Assembly (NCBI GenBank): GCA_030159075.1
Contig: BROG01000649.1
Location: 124,001 to 188,000, forward strand
Origin: Atrina japonica
Lineage: Eukaryota; Mollusca; Bivalvia; Pterioida; Pinnidae
Reading direction: 5' to 3'
DNA: 64,000 bases
Shown here: piece by piece, positions 31,690-43,186 of the stretch
How the letters are laid out: every line of letters starts with the position of its first letter
Position numbering within the stretch: the stretch's first letter is position 1
The notes under the pieces: model-generated
What the model was told of the DNA's origin: nothing
Databases searched by the model: none
The model's input: only the letters and a program-made list of their open reading frames with translations
Translations under genes and position numbers: made by a program

Positions 31690-32580
31690 AGTACTGAAAG
31701 TACTGATACGAGTTGATGGCAATCATCAAGTTTTAATGAGGTATAATACACTCAGTATACTGAATACTTTTTAATTCGGTAAAATTAGGTTTTACAACAA
31801 CAAAAAGTAACTAAAAATCGGGTCAGATATTTGGCCTAACTTGAGTACTGATGGCTTATTTACTATACAACAAACTACATAGATCAGCGATATGATCATA
31901 AAATCTTGTGCTTATAAACATCGTTTCATCGATATTAGATTTCTATGCGACAGGGCAGTATTATACCCTTACGCTACACTTCCTATCAGTAGCCTTAAAT
32001 CTCTAGGTCAATATGGGTACATGTAAAACATTTTCCCAACTTCAAAGACTGCTGCGAGTTTCTCATCAGTTAAGATCATGTGAATGAGGAATGACACAAC
32101 TTCTATGTCCAACTTCACAGACAGACCCTGCCAATACACAGTAAAGGAAGCTTGACCAAAACTCATTTGCATAATAATCGTGCACAAGAATTGTTAACAG
32201 TCCAGTCTATCGCTTTTAATGTCAATTCTATCACAAAAGTATAATGGTAAAAAATAATTGAAAAGTAACATTCTAAAGCAAGTTTATAATATCTTAAAAT
32301 TCATAAAGGACGCTGAACTGACCATTAATAGCATATTTTTCAACAGGTCTTGTAGACCTATATTTTTCAGCGAAGTGTTACTACATTTTCAAAATTATAC
32401 AAATAAAAGTGTGATTTGGAAAATTTCAATCTTGAAGTTGATTTTATAGTGCTGAAATGCACATACATATGTAATTTTGCATCAATATAATGTGTTATTA
32501 ACCCCATACTGCAAAATGTGCTTTGACTTGTTCCAAATAAACAACTTAGCATAACATAACTGCGTTGATGTTTCATCAAC
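31690..32580 (+). repeat. Duplicated block G, copy 2
   Basis: Paralogue of 10415-11350 without the two insertions found there. It contains the related short frame 32258-32449, MKSNILKQVYNILKFIKDAE and then IFFNRSCRPIFFSE. Lack of the insertions makes it a useful empty-site reference. Confidence 0.75.
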
Positions 32581-33338
32581 TCGTAAAAATGAGAATTTTT
32601 TTTAAAAAAACAACCAAAAAATAAAAAAAAAAAACAACCAAATTCTGTATATATGCACCTGTTTACACCAGGAAAATACATGTGCAACCATGGGGTCAAA
32701 ACTGATCCATCTCAAAAACTTGTATCTAAACAGCCATGCAATGACCACATACAAAATAGTTCAACCACAATCCCTAAAAAAGTTGACATAAAAAACAGAA
32801 AAATCAATACTTCTGTACAAAACTTAAGCTAGACTATCTCTATCTACTCTATCTGTACATGTGATAAGCCTTTCCTACCTCTTAGCCACAATGGACTATC
32901 CCATAAAAATGAAAATGACAAGTCCAATTTGAGAAAAGAGGGGTAGGCAAGACTAACAAATAAGCCTGTACATGGTACAGGTAGCACCTTGCTACAACAA
33001 AAAGCCGAAAACGAGAAAATATGAAACCAACATATATATACTAATAGTATTAAAAAATACGAAACTAACAATTATACTATTAGTATTGAAGACACAATAT
33101 TTGTTGTTATGGAAACAAAGCAAACAATGGAAGAATTAAAACCTGCAAACTTAACAAAGTTAACAATATATAATCCAGTCAAAATCTAACATCCAGCAAA
33201 CTTAACAGTCAAAAGTCGTGGCTTATGAACAAGTTTACTAAATTGTAAAATAAAAAAAAAGTTGTGGCCTCACTGAAGCCTTAAAGCTCCCAATAATTTT
33301 CTATAAATATAAACAAGTTTCAAGAAAAGAAAAAGACA
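32581..33338. other. Intergenic stretch
   Basis: A-rich runs near 32600-32635. No supported gene. Confidence 0.35.
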
Positions 33339-33597
33339 GAAATATGACACCATAAACATAGAGATTTGTAATGGTAAAATAATTGGGAGCAGAGAATGAC
33401 AGAACTATGACACCACAAATGTAGAGATTTGTAATGGTAAAATAATTGGGAGCAGAGAATGACAGAACTATGACACCACAAATGTAGAGATTTGTAATGG
33501 TAAAATAATTGGGAGCAGAGAATGACAGAACTATGACACCACAAATGTAGAGATTTGTAATGGTAAAATAATTGGGAGCAGAGAATGACAGAACTTT
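33339..33597 (-). repeat. Minisatellite, 63-bp period, four units
   Basis: GAGATTTGTAATGGTAAAAT occurs at 33361, 33424, 33487 and 33550. The unit is a multiple of three, so minus-strand frames stay open (33301-33684), giving a repeated 21-residue unit with LSFSAPNYFTITNLYI. No other gene evidence. Confidence 0.92.
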
Positions 33598-36500
33598 TGC
33601 ATAAAATCCCCTTGAAAAAAAAACAAAAAACGGGACACCAGCAAGGGACTTAAAGCACCTCATCAGCCACCTAAGACCCATCAATCCAGTCTAATGATGA
33701 TGGTCTAACAAATACAATTTTGGGGAAATGTTATCTCGGTGACTTGGTTGAAGCAGGCTTGTTTTACATTTGGCTTCAGATTTCAGATATATGTATAGTC
33801 TTCACCTATACTAAAACATGGGGAAAAACAAACCTTTTGTAAATATTTCAAACATTGCATTTTAGGAGGTCTGATATATATTTTTATCTTTCCCTAAAAC
33901 AGATATATGTGTGATTTTTATGTACCACTTTGAGACAACTGACAATATAAAAAAGATATGTTAAGAAAAACTGCTCCCTGAAGTTGTAAGTTGTTTTAGA
34001 TGATAAAAAAGTCCAGTAATTTTGGCAATAGTGCTGAATCTCGGCCATAATCAAACTCCTCCGAGTTCTTAATGATATACAATGTTAAACCTTCATACCA
34101 AATATAGTTAAAATATGAGAAAAGAAATTCCAATTACTTGGAAACCAAAAAGTTGCAAACAAAAAGATAAACAGCCCCCCTTCCTCCAGGATATTGATCT
34201 TGGGGCATGGATATACCCAATCAAAAGTTAAACATGTACTAATAACAATAATACTGTTACAAGTTCTTAGTTGTGTTTATGAGTTTCAAGTCTGCATATA
34301 TAAGCAAGACGGTACGAATAATAAGTATACTACAACTACAGAGCAATATTTATAACTACATGTATCTACATTGTATATACATTGTCCACAGCATTTGATG
34401 AACCTTTATCAACAGAAACATACAAAACCAAAAATCTATGTACAGCTATCACATAAGCTTAAAGACAGCAAGTCTAATGTGCCATTTTATTTCTGGTTCT
34501 ATATTTATTTTACAGTGTCTCAGAACGGTTGAGAATGCAGATAACTTTAGAGAATGTTTTGTAGACTTCAGGCAAATTAGCCAATGACAACATTGGCTAT
34601 CCACAAAGCCAGCTCTAAAAATGTTAGCTATTATAATGCCAATAAACATAAAGAGACAGAGAACTGTAACGGAATGACTGTGACCAAAAAAACTAACAAG
34701 AGTTGTCAGAAAACATCCTGCTCAGCACTGGCATCATTGCATCTCGCTACTAAGTCTGACTAAGAAGTAGGTCAAATGGTCTTATCCAGGTCATTAGGTC
34801 ATGAACTAATCACAAGGACTGTCATAAGTGAAGCTCTACTTCTTGTATTTTAAAAGTTACAGCTCAGTTTTAAGTTTTTGCCCATGGATGCCTAGCAAGA
34901 ATGACATAAGCTCTCCGGACATTTTGTTGCCGACAGGCGAAAACAGAAGTTACGGAAGATTCAATTCTAGATTACAAACAAAGCATTTACTCTCATACAA
35001 TACGGATCAGAAATATTTCAAGCACAGAAGACATACTGCCCCATAGCAACAGTGATCATGTGACAGTTATCAAATTAAGATTAAGATTTTAAAGATAAGA
35101 CAATACTTAACAAGAACATTATTTTTCATTTAATATCTCAAGAGACAGAATTCTGAATGAACAGTTACACAAACAACAGAATTATATCCCTTATTTTTGA
35201 AGACAATCACATGATCACACTTTAAGATTCAATACACAATATAAAAGACAATAAAATAGTGACAGGTTTCCATCGCTCAACTCTACAATAATTATGATAC
35301 CTAACTTTGATGTAAAAACAATACACTTTTTAGGGCTAGCGTTGGCAGGATTTTTTTTTTTTGCCAATTTCAGACATTTCAAATGAATTTCTCAGTGTTT
35401 ATATAAAAAGAGTATGAATAATTTTAAAGATTCAGCCCAGCTATTTCTTAAGTTTTGGCAGGTAATTCTAGTCATTGTAGTCATGTTATACTCAAACTAC
35501 CTGTACCGTTATCTCCATCTGATTAAAATTATTTTTCTTTGTTTTTTTGGTGAGGTTTCTCAAGCAAAAAAACATGATAAATCACAAAATGGACTAATTT
35601 TTAGGTTTATTTAGTAGCAACTTTAATGTCTATTTATATAAACAAATATTAACTACTATCAGATTTTGAAGAATCAACTCAGTATATATTACTTTCAAAT
35701 TATAACTTTTTAAGCCATGTTTACCGACGTCCAAAAATGCATGATGCAAGTCAATTGTGTTAAACGGCGAAACCTGCACGTTAACTGCAAAATCTACATA
35801 CACACAAATATTTTAGTGACACAAGGTAACTAGTAAACAAAACTTTCTCAATGAAAAATCAAAAAAACTAAACAAAACAAAAGTAAATTCCACATTTCAT
35901 ATGAACATATGGGATAAAAAATTATATTGCACTTTAAATTTTTGTGAATACTTTCTTATAAATTCATCGAACACATATGGTAATGAAACACAAGGTGGTG
36001 ATGAACTCATTCAGCCCCTAAAGACACTAGGACTGGTCCAAGTCTTTGATTTACAGAAGCGTCCATTGTTTTTCAGGGGTTAAACCAATTAAAAACATGT
36101 CAACAGGGGAGTGGAGGTCTTTTGTGTACCTGCTGATGGTAGTATATATATAACAGGACTTTCTAACCTGCACATCCCTGATGGGAAGAGTGAACTCTTC
36201 TGGTTTTAGACAAATAAGTCCATATACAGAACTGGTGTTATGAAGGAGAAACAAATATCATTTTGTTTTGATTGACGCTTTCTCAGTATGTTATAACAAT
36301 GAAATTCAAATACACAAAATGTACCATCACTTACAAATGGTAAAATGGTCCAATTCTGCTCATTTTTTCTTAATATGCAAAGAGTTCTAAAAACAAAATA
36401 TTCACCCACTCACACAGAATTTGAGATTTTTACAAATGACAAAAATCATTAGCTGCGGCTGAGGATGAAATACTCGCTAACAACATCAAATCAACAAAAA

Positions 36501-37085
36501 CATTCCACTAAGTAAGTTTGAATTTTAACAATTCTAGTTCAATCATTGAGTAGCACTAAAAAATGTAGAAAAAGACTAGCACTACAAACACAGAACCGCA
36601 ATAGTAACAATGAAAACATGGCTACAATACAACCACTCATTGAGCGATGGCTAAAATGGCTGCTCCTATATATGGTATTTGAAATACCAAAATGCTAATT
36701 ACTCCTTTTTTTTAAAATTGTTAAAATTCAATCTCTAATTTTTTATTCAAAATTACAAAATACTGGTAAATTGTTCTACATTTTTCAGAATATTTGATAT
36801 TTGTGCACGATTCAACCTAAACATAGTTTGGTAACACAAAATATTTGTCAGTTGTAAGATAATTTTCTTCCAGAATTGCCAAAGAAAATACCATTTGCTA
36901 CCATTTTTTCACATATCTTTATCACAACAATGATGCCATTATTTTTCATAAAAAAACAAATAAACAAAACAAAAAATTAGCATACATGTATCTATACATA
37001 TGTACATTTATGTACACAGCACAGTGCATCATGGGAAATGTTTGTATGACTGGGAAAATGAAATATGAGAAAAAGTCCACTATAA
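33598..37085. other. Long stretch 3' of the zinc-finger gene
   Basis: AT-rich. The minus-strand 3' UTR of the zinc-finger gene must start at 37085 and run leftward. A TTTATT (AATAAA on the minus strand) at about 36742 is one candidate polyadenylation signal. A 'tttga-tta-gaagcgtccattgtttttcagggg' phrase at about 36026-36090 recurs at 62711-62757. No ORF is credited. Confidence 0.35.
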
Positions 37086-37393
37086 TTAAAATTCTAATGA
37101 CTTCTTTCTTTTCAATGGCGATTGAAATTTCTTAGGGGATTTGTGTCTTTTTTTTAAATCAGGAGACCCCATTTCCTCTTTTTTTTCGTTTGCCTGATTT
37201 GGCGCCGTCACCAGCAAGTTTGTGAAAATTTCGCTCTCCTCCTTGGACAAACCATGTAAACTGTTATACAGAATAACTGCCGCCTGGATGGATAACACAC
37301 GCTCATGGTTCTTAACTCCCTCAAACTGATCCCAGTAAACAGAATGCTCCCAAAGATGCTTGATAAAACACACTCGGCTCTTGTACAGCTTCC
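37086..37393 (-). CDS. Zinc-finger gene exon 2
   Basis: The acceptor on the minus strand is TTTTGTTGTTTTCAG. It encodes from GKLYKSRVCF to the basic C terminus SLEF and stop. Confidence 0.8.
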
Positions 37394-39899
37394 CTGAAAA
37401 CAACAAAACAATATAAATCTAAAGGGAGATAATTCATCAAAAAATTTAATGCCTTTGTGTTTACAGCCTACGGTAGTTAAGTAATTTGGAATTTACTTTA
37501 TAAATAGTCTGGACTGAATGCCATTAAATAAGCTTCCCGGTTTACTTTTTCTACTACCAATCTGTTTACTTTTTCTACTCCAAATTGTTTACGATATGTA
37601 AATCAATCTGCCAAATCTTACCAGAACACAAAATAACAGAAATCATCATATCCCACTAACAAGATACGCTTGAAGGAATTAATGTAACCAAAACAAAAAA
37701 ATACACTCAACTGGTTACTAATGCCTTGTATAACTTTCGTGCTTAGTTTTCCTCTGTGTCTATTTAACAATACATGGAATCTAAAAACTATAGTTAAAGT
37801 GACATCATAACAATCTAGGCATCCATAGAAAAGTGAGTCATTAACGTTCCACCTTTATGATATTGTTCTTTTGCGCCCACCACTATTAGGTTACAGGTTA
37901 CCATAACAATTGTAAAGACAAGAATCATCAAGAACGTAAAGGTGGTTACGTTATTTGTATTTGTTGTAAATATCACCCTCATGTTATTATGTGGTATGCT
38001 TATACGTCATACTGTAGAATCAGAAAATTCTGTTGTTTCAATTTTATTTACATTGTTGTTTTCAAAAGACGACAATCGGTGGCAGAAAGGGTTATCTCTC
38101 AAGATACACTCCACTGTATAATGAAGTTTTACATAAATAAAAAGAACACACATTCTTAGTGCAAGACATGTAACACATCGCTAACTAAACCAATTTGAGT
38201 TGGTCAGTTAGGTGGTCTTAACAGCGAGGTTCCACTATAACATATCGCTAACTAAACCAATTTGAGTTGGTCAGTTAGGTGGTCTTAATTGCGAGGTTCC
38301 ACTGTATATTGAACTAACATTAACACACAACATCTCTAGAAATGGATTAAAATTAATAAGAATGTAGCAAGTTTTAATTTCAATTTTTTTATTTGTACAT
38401 TAATTTAACTACATTGTATTTGTAAATTATAGTTAATGTTAACAGGCTAATATTCTGATAGTGGGACCTGCCTTGAGAAACCAACCTTTCTGCTATTAAA
38501 ATGTGATCTCTCAAGACAGGTGGTCTCCAAAAAGAGATACATGTAACCAAGTGTTTTTCAGAATTTTGTCACAAAAGGTGGGTAGTCTTTCAAGGCAGGT
38601 TTTACTGTAGATATAAATTCAAAGTATTCACAGATCTAAACAAAAACTTGGTAGAATTTTATTTTTATGGGTCAGTTAACAGATCATACAATTATTTTTT
38701 GGTCAAACCACTTGAAGATAAATCATCGCAGGTGCTTAAATTTTGTTATAGACAACTACTTAAAACACCACTTCAAAATAAATTAAGTGTCCATATTTAA
38801 TGCAAGTGGTTTTCTACTAACAAAATCACATAATCCAACCCCATTTCAATGATTTCATTAGAAGTTCATGCTACTTTACCCAAGGAGCTGGAAATGCCTT
38901 GTTGTCGATTAAACACATCCATGTATAAAATATATTTTAGATATGTGTTTGTACCAGGACCGGGCATTTCTAGCTCCTGTGACTTTTTCAGGGAGAGTCA
39001 TGAAATGGACATAATAATAAACCATGATAAAAGACCATCAAATTCAAGAAAGAGACAATGAGATTCTTCTTGCATTTTATTGCTGAACTCCCTTCAAAAT
39101 TCTAAATTCTAAAATGTAATATTGAAATGAGATCAGAATTGGCTTCGTAATATTTTTTGGAACAAATGTGGTTTTACACATATTTAAAATACATGTATAG
39201 ACTGATATATATATATATATATTTTTACAGATCTATGTACAAATTCATGCTTACTTCCATTTTTCATTTTAAGCCGAGTAAAATGAAATCTAAACCATGA
39301 CATGTAAACTTGTATATCTTTAAAAACGAAGTCCATGAATTGACAATTAGATATATAAAAGGATTGAAATAATATCTAAACTTAAAATATGATCTACACA
39401 GTAAAGAAAGTCTTACGCTGATCTACAACTACTAATTTAACCGAGTCTTATAAACAGGCTTTCAAATTCAGCTGAGCTGTATCGTCGTACGACACTAACC
39501 ACATGTTGCAAGTCGTCAAGTACAATCGTACCAATTATGTATGCAAGGCCACGACCGTGGTACCGCCGTAGTTCCGTCTATTTATAATTATGATGCATGT
39601 CACCGATAAATGATGCTACGAAGATACATTTAAAGCTTACTCGATTAATACACCGACATTTAATTCTCAAGTATTTATTACTTACCGCATATGCTGCAGT
39701 TGATTCCACCGTCGTAGTCTTGGTAACTTTTCAGAACTTGAAGTACACCTTTAATATCAAGTGATTTATCGGTGACGCCATCAACACTAAAATGTCTTCC
39801 TGAATCTAAACGAATTCGTTTTGGTCTTGGAGAAAAACTAAATGCATCTGCAGATTCAATCTGTGTTGCAATCATTTTGAATTTCTGGCTGTCTTGCAA
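37086..39899 (-). CDS. Single C2H2 zinc-finger protein, 173 residues, two exons
   Basis: Minus-strand exons 39899-39686 and 37393-37086 join in phase (G|GG) into one 173-residue frame ending TAA. The junction falls inside the zinc finger, CSICGKLYKSRVCFIKHLWE-H, which fits C-x2-C-x12-H-x3-H exactly. That strongly supports the splice. Before the finger (residues 1-66) is a polar region with a basic SPRPKRIRLDSGRHF patch, a possible nuclear signal. After it come a conserved-looking YWDQFEGVKNHERVLSIQAA helix and a Lys/Ser/Pro-rich tail (KKRHKSPKKFQSPLKRKKS). Likely nuclear. DNA, RNA or protein binding cannot be told from one finger. An alternative start is the second Met, nine codons in. I believe animal orthologues exist but cannot name the family. 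Confidence 0.78.
38178..38310. repeat. Direct repeat, 67-bp period, two units (intron)
   Basis: CGCTAACTAAACCAATTTGA starts at 38179 and 38246. Each unit ends GCGAGGTTCCACT. Confidence 0.9.
38459..38612. repeat. Interspersed repeat family I, copy 4 (intron)
   Basis: GTGGGACCTGCCTTGAGAAA at the left and TTTCAAGGCAGGTTTTACTG at the right, with CTCTCAAGACAGGTGGTCTC inside. It lies in the zinc-finger gene intron. Confidence 0.65.
39686..39899 (-). CDS. Zinc-finger gene exon 1 (coding part)
   Basis: Starts ATG at 39899 (MQDSQKFKMIATQIE) and ends TGCG before the donor GTAAGT. The first two zinc ligands (CSIC) are the last residues of this exon. Confidence 0.78.
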
Positions 39900-40049
39900 A
39901 GAAACTTTTTCAGTTAATCATAACCTCGTGCTGCCGTCCACCATTGCAAACCATAACAATATCATGTGACTTGTCAAATCAGCAGACCGACCAATCATAC
40001 TCGCTAAATACGCCTATCTTTCACCACATACGTCTTCCATGTGACAATT

Positions 40050-40061
40050 TTTCGCGGGAAA
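40050..40061. promoter_or_regulatory. E2F-like site upstream of the zinc-finger gene
   Basis: TTTCGCGGGAAA, a near-palindromic E2F consensus, about 150 bases upstream of the start codon in a locally GC/CpG-richer stretch. It suggests cell-cycle-linked expression. Binding is inferred. Confidence 0.45.
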
Positions 40062-40102
40062 TGCCATGTGTATGTCCATGTGACGAAAACAATAATAGAA
40101 GA

Positions 40103-40112
40103 TTTCCCGCGG
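40103..40112. promoter_or_regulatory. Second E2F-like site
   Basis: TTTCCCGCGG, about 50 bases from the first and in the opposite sense. Two such sites within 60 bases near a start codon is more than expected in AT-rich DNA. Confidence 0.4.
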
Positions 40113-40177
40113 TTGTGTTACTAGTTCAAAGTACATTTTAAAATTATCTTATTTTAACTTTAATTTGATTTTATTGT

Positions 40178-40363
40178 GTATAGTGTTTTGAAAGCTTTAA
40201 GCAAAGGCCTGAATGATTAGCATTAGTCGAGTATAGTGTATTGAAAGCTTTATATATTACTGGATAAGCAAAGGCCTGAATGATTAGCATTAGTCGAGTA
40301 TAGTGTATTGAAAGCTTTATATATTACTGGATAAGCAAAGGCCTGAATGATTAGCATTAGTCT
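40178..40363. repeat. Tandem repeat, 67-bp period, nearly three units
   Basis: Units start at 40178 (14 bases shorter), 40231 and 40298 with GTATAGTGTATTGAAAGCTT, each containing GCAAAGGCCTGAATGATTAG. The last two are identical. It lies just upstream of the zinc-finger gene promoter region. Confidence 0.92.
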
Positions 40364-41255
40364 CGACTGAGCAGTCTGAGAGAAAAAAATCAGTACTTTA
40401 TGACAAAAGCGAAACGCGTTTCAGATAAATCATGTTGGTGGAGGTTCAGTGTGCGAATTCACATGTAGATTAATATTACACGGCATTTTTTGTAAATCTT
40501 GCTAAGCGAACGGGTCGTGAACGCGGTCTAGTTGTCAAGCCAAGAAGAGTTGCCTCGCTTTATAGTCAAAGAAGAGTTGTCTCGCTTTCTATCAGTCAAC
40601 AAAAAACTTTATTTGATCCTTTTTAACACACTACTTATAGATATATAAAGCTTTTTGGTGGATTTGATGTTATTTCTATATAGTAATGTCACTCATACTA
40701 TATGTGTCTATTTCATCAGAGACATTTAAAAATCACATACGATTACCAAAGCATTTAATCTTTAAATGGATTAGTCGAAGACTATGCAGGTCAAGTGAGC
40801 ACTGGACACCGACCTCTGAAAATATAGAGGTGGGATCAGGTGTCATAGAGGAGTTTAAGCTTAATATATCGCTTATTCCATGAGTACGACCAACGAAAAC
40901 AATCGAGCAAGTACATTTACCTGTATCAAACACCAAATCATGTATGTGCTTTTATAGATATCAGTTATCACATAGGAGCACGTGCATCTATACTTATTAT
41001 AATTACACATAGCTACCCAGCCTTACAATAAACTGTATCAAACATCAATAATTGACCCAACAGGCAAAATATTTCTCTTATACGTGGAACACAAGTCATG
41101 AGTATACGAAGACATCTTATAACACAAATGCGTCTTACAGAAAACGTTAGAAAAAAGTTAGATAAACGTTTTTGTTGTGACTGGTTGTCGAGTGACACTA
41201 AGTACTAAAAAGTGACACCTGACACCAACCGTGTACTACTACTTCATCACGCATG
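40364..41255. other. Intergenic stretch
   Basis: Contains a short doublet, AAGAGTTGCCTCGCTTTATA / AAGAGTTGTCTCGCTTTCTA (near 40545-40590). No supported gene. Confidence 0.4.
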
Positions 41256-41322
41256 CGTTATAGTATTAGAAATTTCGTAATTTAGTGTTTTAAAATACTA
41301 AATTTTGAAATTTCTAATATAA
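41256..41322. repeat. Inverted repeat (hairpin), about 31-bp arms
   Basis: GTTATAGTATTAGAAATTTC pairs with GAAATTTCTAATATAAC, and AATTTAGT with ACTAAATT, around TTTTAAAA, with a few mismatches. Confidence 0.8.
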
Positions 41323-41620
41323 CACATGTACAATAACATGTGCATCATTCACGCACCTGTATATATCATAAAGCAAAAACATGAATATTTATTTTCAACA
41401 TTGTGAAAACTAACATTTCATAGGTTTTTATTAGTATGTGTAAAAGATACGATTTTTATAAAGTTAAATTTGTTTTCCTTTTGTAGACATATTAGGAAAA
41501 TATTCAAATGTGCATAAAATTGCATTTCTTCTCATAGAAATGTCTTGTGTTTTTTCTGTCGTTTTGTGTTTTTTCCTGATAGGTAGATAAGTTTTTGATT
41601 TCAGGGTGTACACTAAACAC

Positions 41621-41627
<7 letters not shown>

Positions 41628-41656
<29 letters not shown>

Positions 41657-42645
41657 ACTGTGTTTGTATCCTACAAATATGGGAATCTCAAATTTACAAA
41701 TTATATTACATAATTATTTTATTTTAACACCCCTTAGGAGTGAAGGAGACTTAAAAATGAATGAAAATGACAAAGCTAGAAAAGATGTCAAAAACATGTC
41801 AAAAATTAGCTTTCCAATTTATTTTAAAAACACGGAATTTAATGTATCCATAAAAAAATCATTCAGATGCAATTAGTTTTTCAATCCATGCAGCAGTTCT
41901 GGAGAAGATTTTTAAAGAGGGGTACCCTGGGGCTTCTTTTGCACCACACTGGATCCTTCCCTGGGCCGATCGGGCCGAAATGAACAAACTTGGTAGAGGA
42001 CATTGAGTACTTACTTCCTATAACGTTTCATCAAAATCCTTTCAGCGGCTTTGGAGAAGAAGTCGAAAATGTGGAAAATTACACCCCCTTCATTTTTGAA
42101 TTCTTAAAAAATTCATAAAAAAATAAAAAAAATTAAATTTCAGCAAACTTCTTTCAGGTAAGCATTGATCTACCAAACCACAGGTAAAACACATAAAACA
42201 AATGCATTATAATGAATAATATGGGAGAAAATCAAAGAAATCATACAAAAATGAATGAAAATTACAAAGTCAAAACGCGTCAAAAATTTATTTTCCGATT
42301 TTAAAGAAATTAACAAACTTGAATCATAGATCTATGTAGATCAATCAGATACAATTATTTTTTTCAATTCATGCAATGGTTCTGGAGGATAAGCTTTTTA
42401 AAGAGGGGTACCCCCTGGGGCCTCTTTTGCCTCACCCTGGATCCATCCCTGGGCCCATCGGTACGAAATGAACAAACATGGCTGAGGAACTTGAGTACTT
42501 ACTTCCTACAAAATTTCATCAAAATCCTTTCAGCGGTTTTGAAGAAGAAGTTGAAAATTTGAAAAGTTTACGGACAGACAGACGACGGACAAAAGGCGAT
42601 CAGAAAAGCTCACTTGAACCTTCGGTTCAGGTGAGCTCGACTTTT
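41628..42645. mobile_element. Non-autonomous element with inverted CACCTGAAC ends and internal duplication
   Basis: The left end has AGGCCCATGGGCCACATCGC then TCACCTGAAC. The right end has GAACCTTCGGTTCAGGTGAGCT. These form short inverted repeats around GCTCACCTGAA. The interior holds two related segments (about 41890-42110 and 42370-42560), each with AGAGGGGTACCC, TTGAGTACTTACTTCCTA and TCATCAAAATCCTTTCAGCG. Near the right end is ACGGACAGACAGACGACGGA. I recall such 'gctcacctga...tcaggtgagc' elements as common in bivalves. No transposase. Confidence 0.65.
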
Positions 42646-42716
42646 TAACACAGGGAGCTTGAGATCTCTCTTTCGACAGAATCTTCACCAGGCGTTCCAG
42701 TCAGCCCAGGATAATC

Positions 42717-42999
42717 GTTTGTTTGTTTGTTTGTTTATGGTTGTTTAACGTCCCACTCAAGAATCTTTCACTCAGTCATATGTAGACGTCACCAAATGCC
42801 AGTGTAGGGCTTCAGATTTTGACCTATGCTCGGCACTTACGGCCATTGAGCAGTGAGGGTTCTTTAACGTGCCGACGCCAACTGCGACACGTGACCTCGA
42901 TTTTTACTGTCTCATCCGAAGGACAGGAAACCAACCTGCCGCCAGCTTGACTCGAACTCACGATCAAGAGTCGAGCGCGTTACCGACTGAGCTAGGCTC
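42717..42999 (-). repeat. tRNA-derived SINE, family B, best full-length copy
   Basis: On the minus strand the head has A box TAGCTCAGTCGGTA (42981-42994) and B box GAGTTCGAGTC (42949-42959), an excellent pol III internal promoter. The body runs through TCATCCGAAGG-type and GAACCCTCACTGCTCAATGG-type blocks to GTGAAAGATTCTTGAGTGGG, ACGTTAAAC and a (CAAA)n tail at 42717-42735. Confidence 0.85.
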
Positions 43000-43186
43000 A
43001 AAAGTTTCGAGTCAGGATTATGTAAGTCCTTGTCACAGTCAACAGTTTAGGCATGTCACCTGAATCAGATCACATTTAAATAGATTTAATATTCGGCACA
43101 TCACATAATTGGCCAATTGGGCAATGAATTTAATTTTTTGGAACTTCGCCTTTAGCTGGCATAATAAATCATCTCATATCTTCGGC

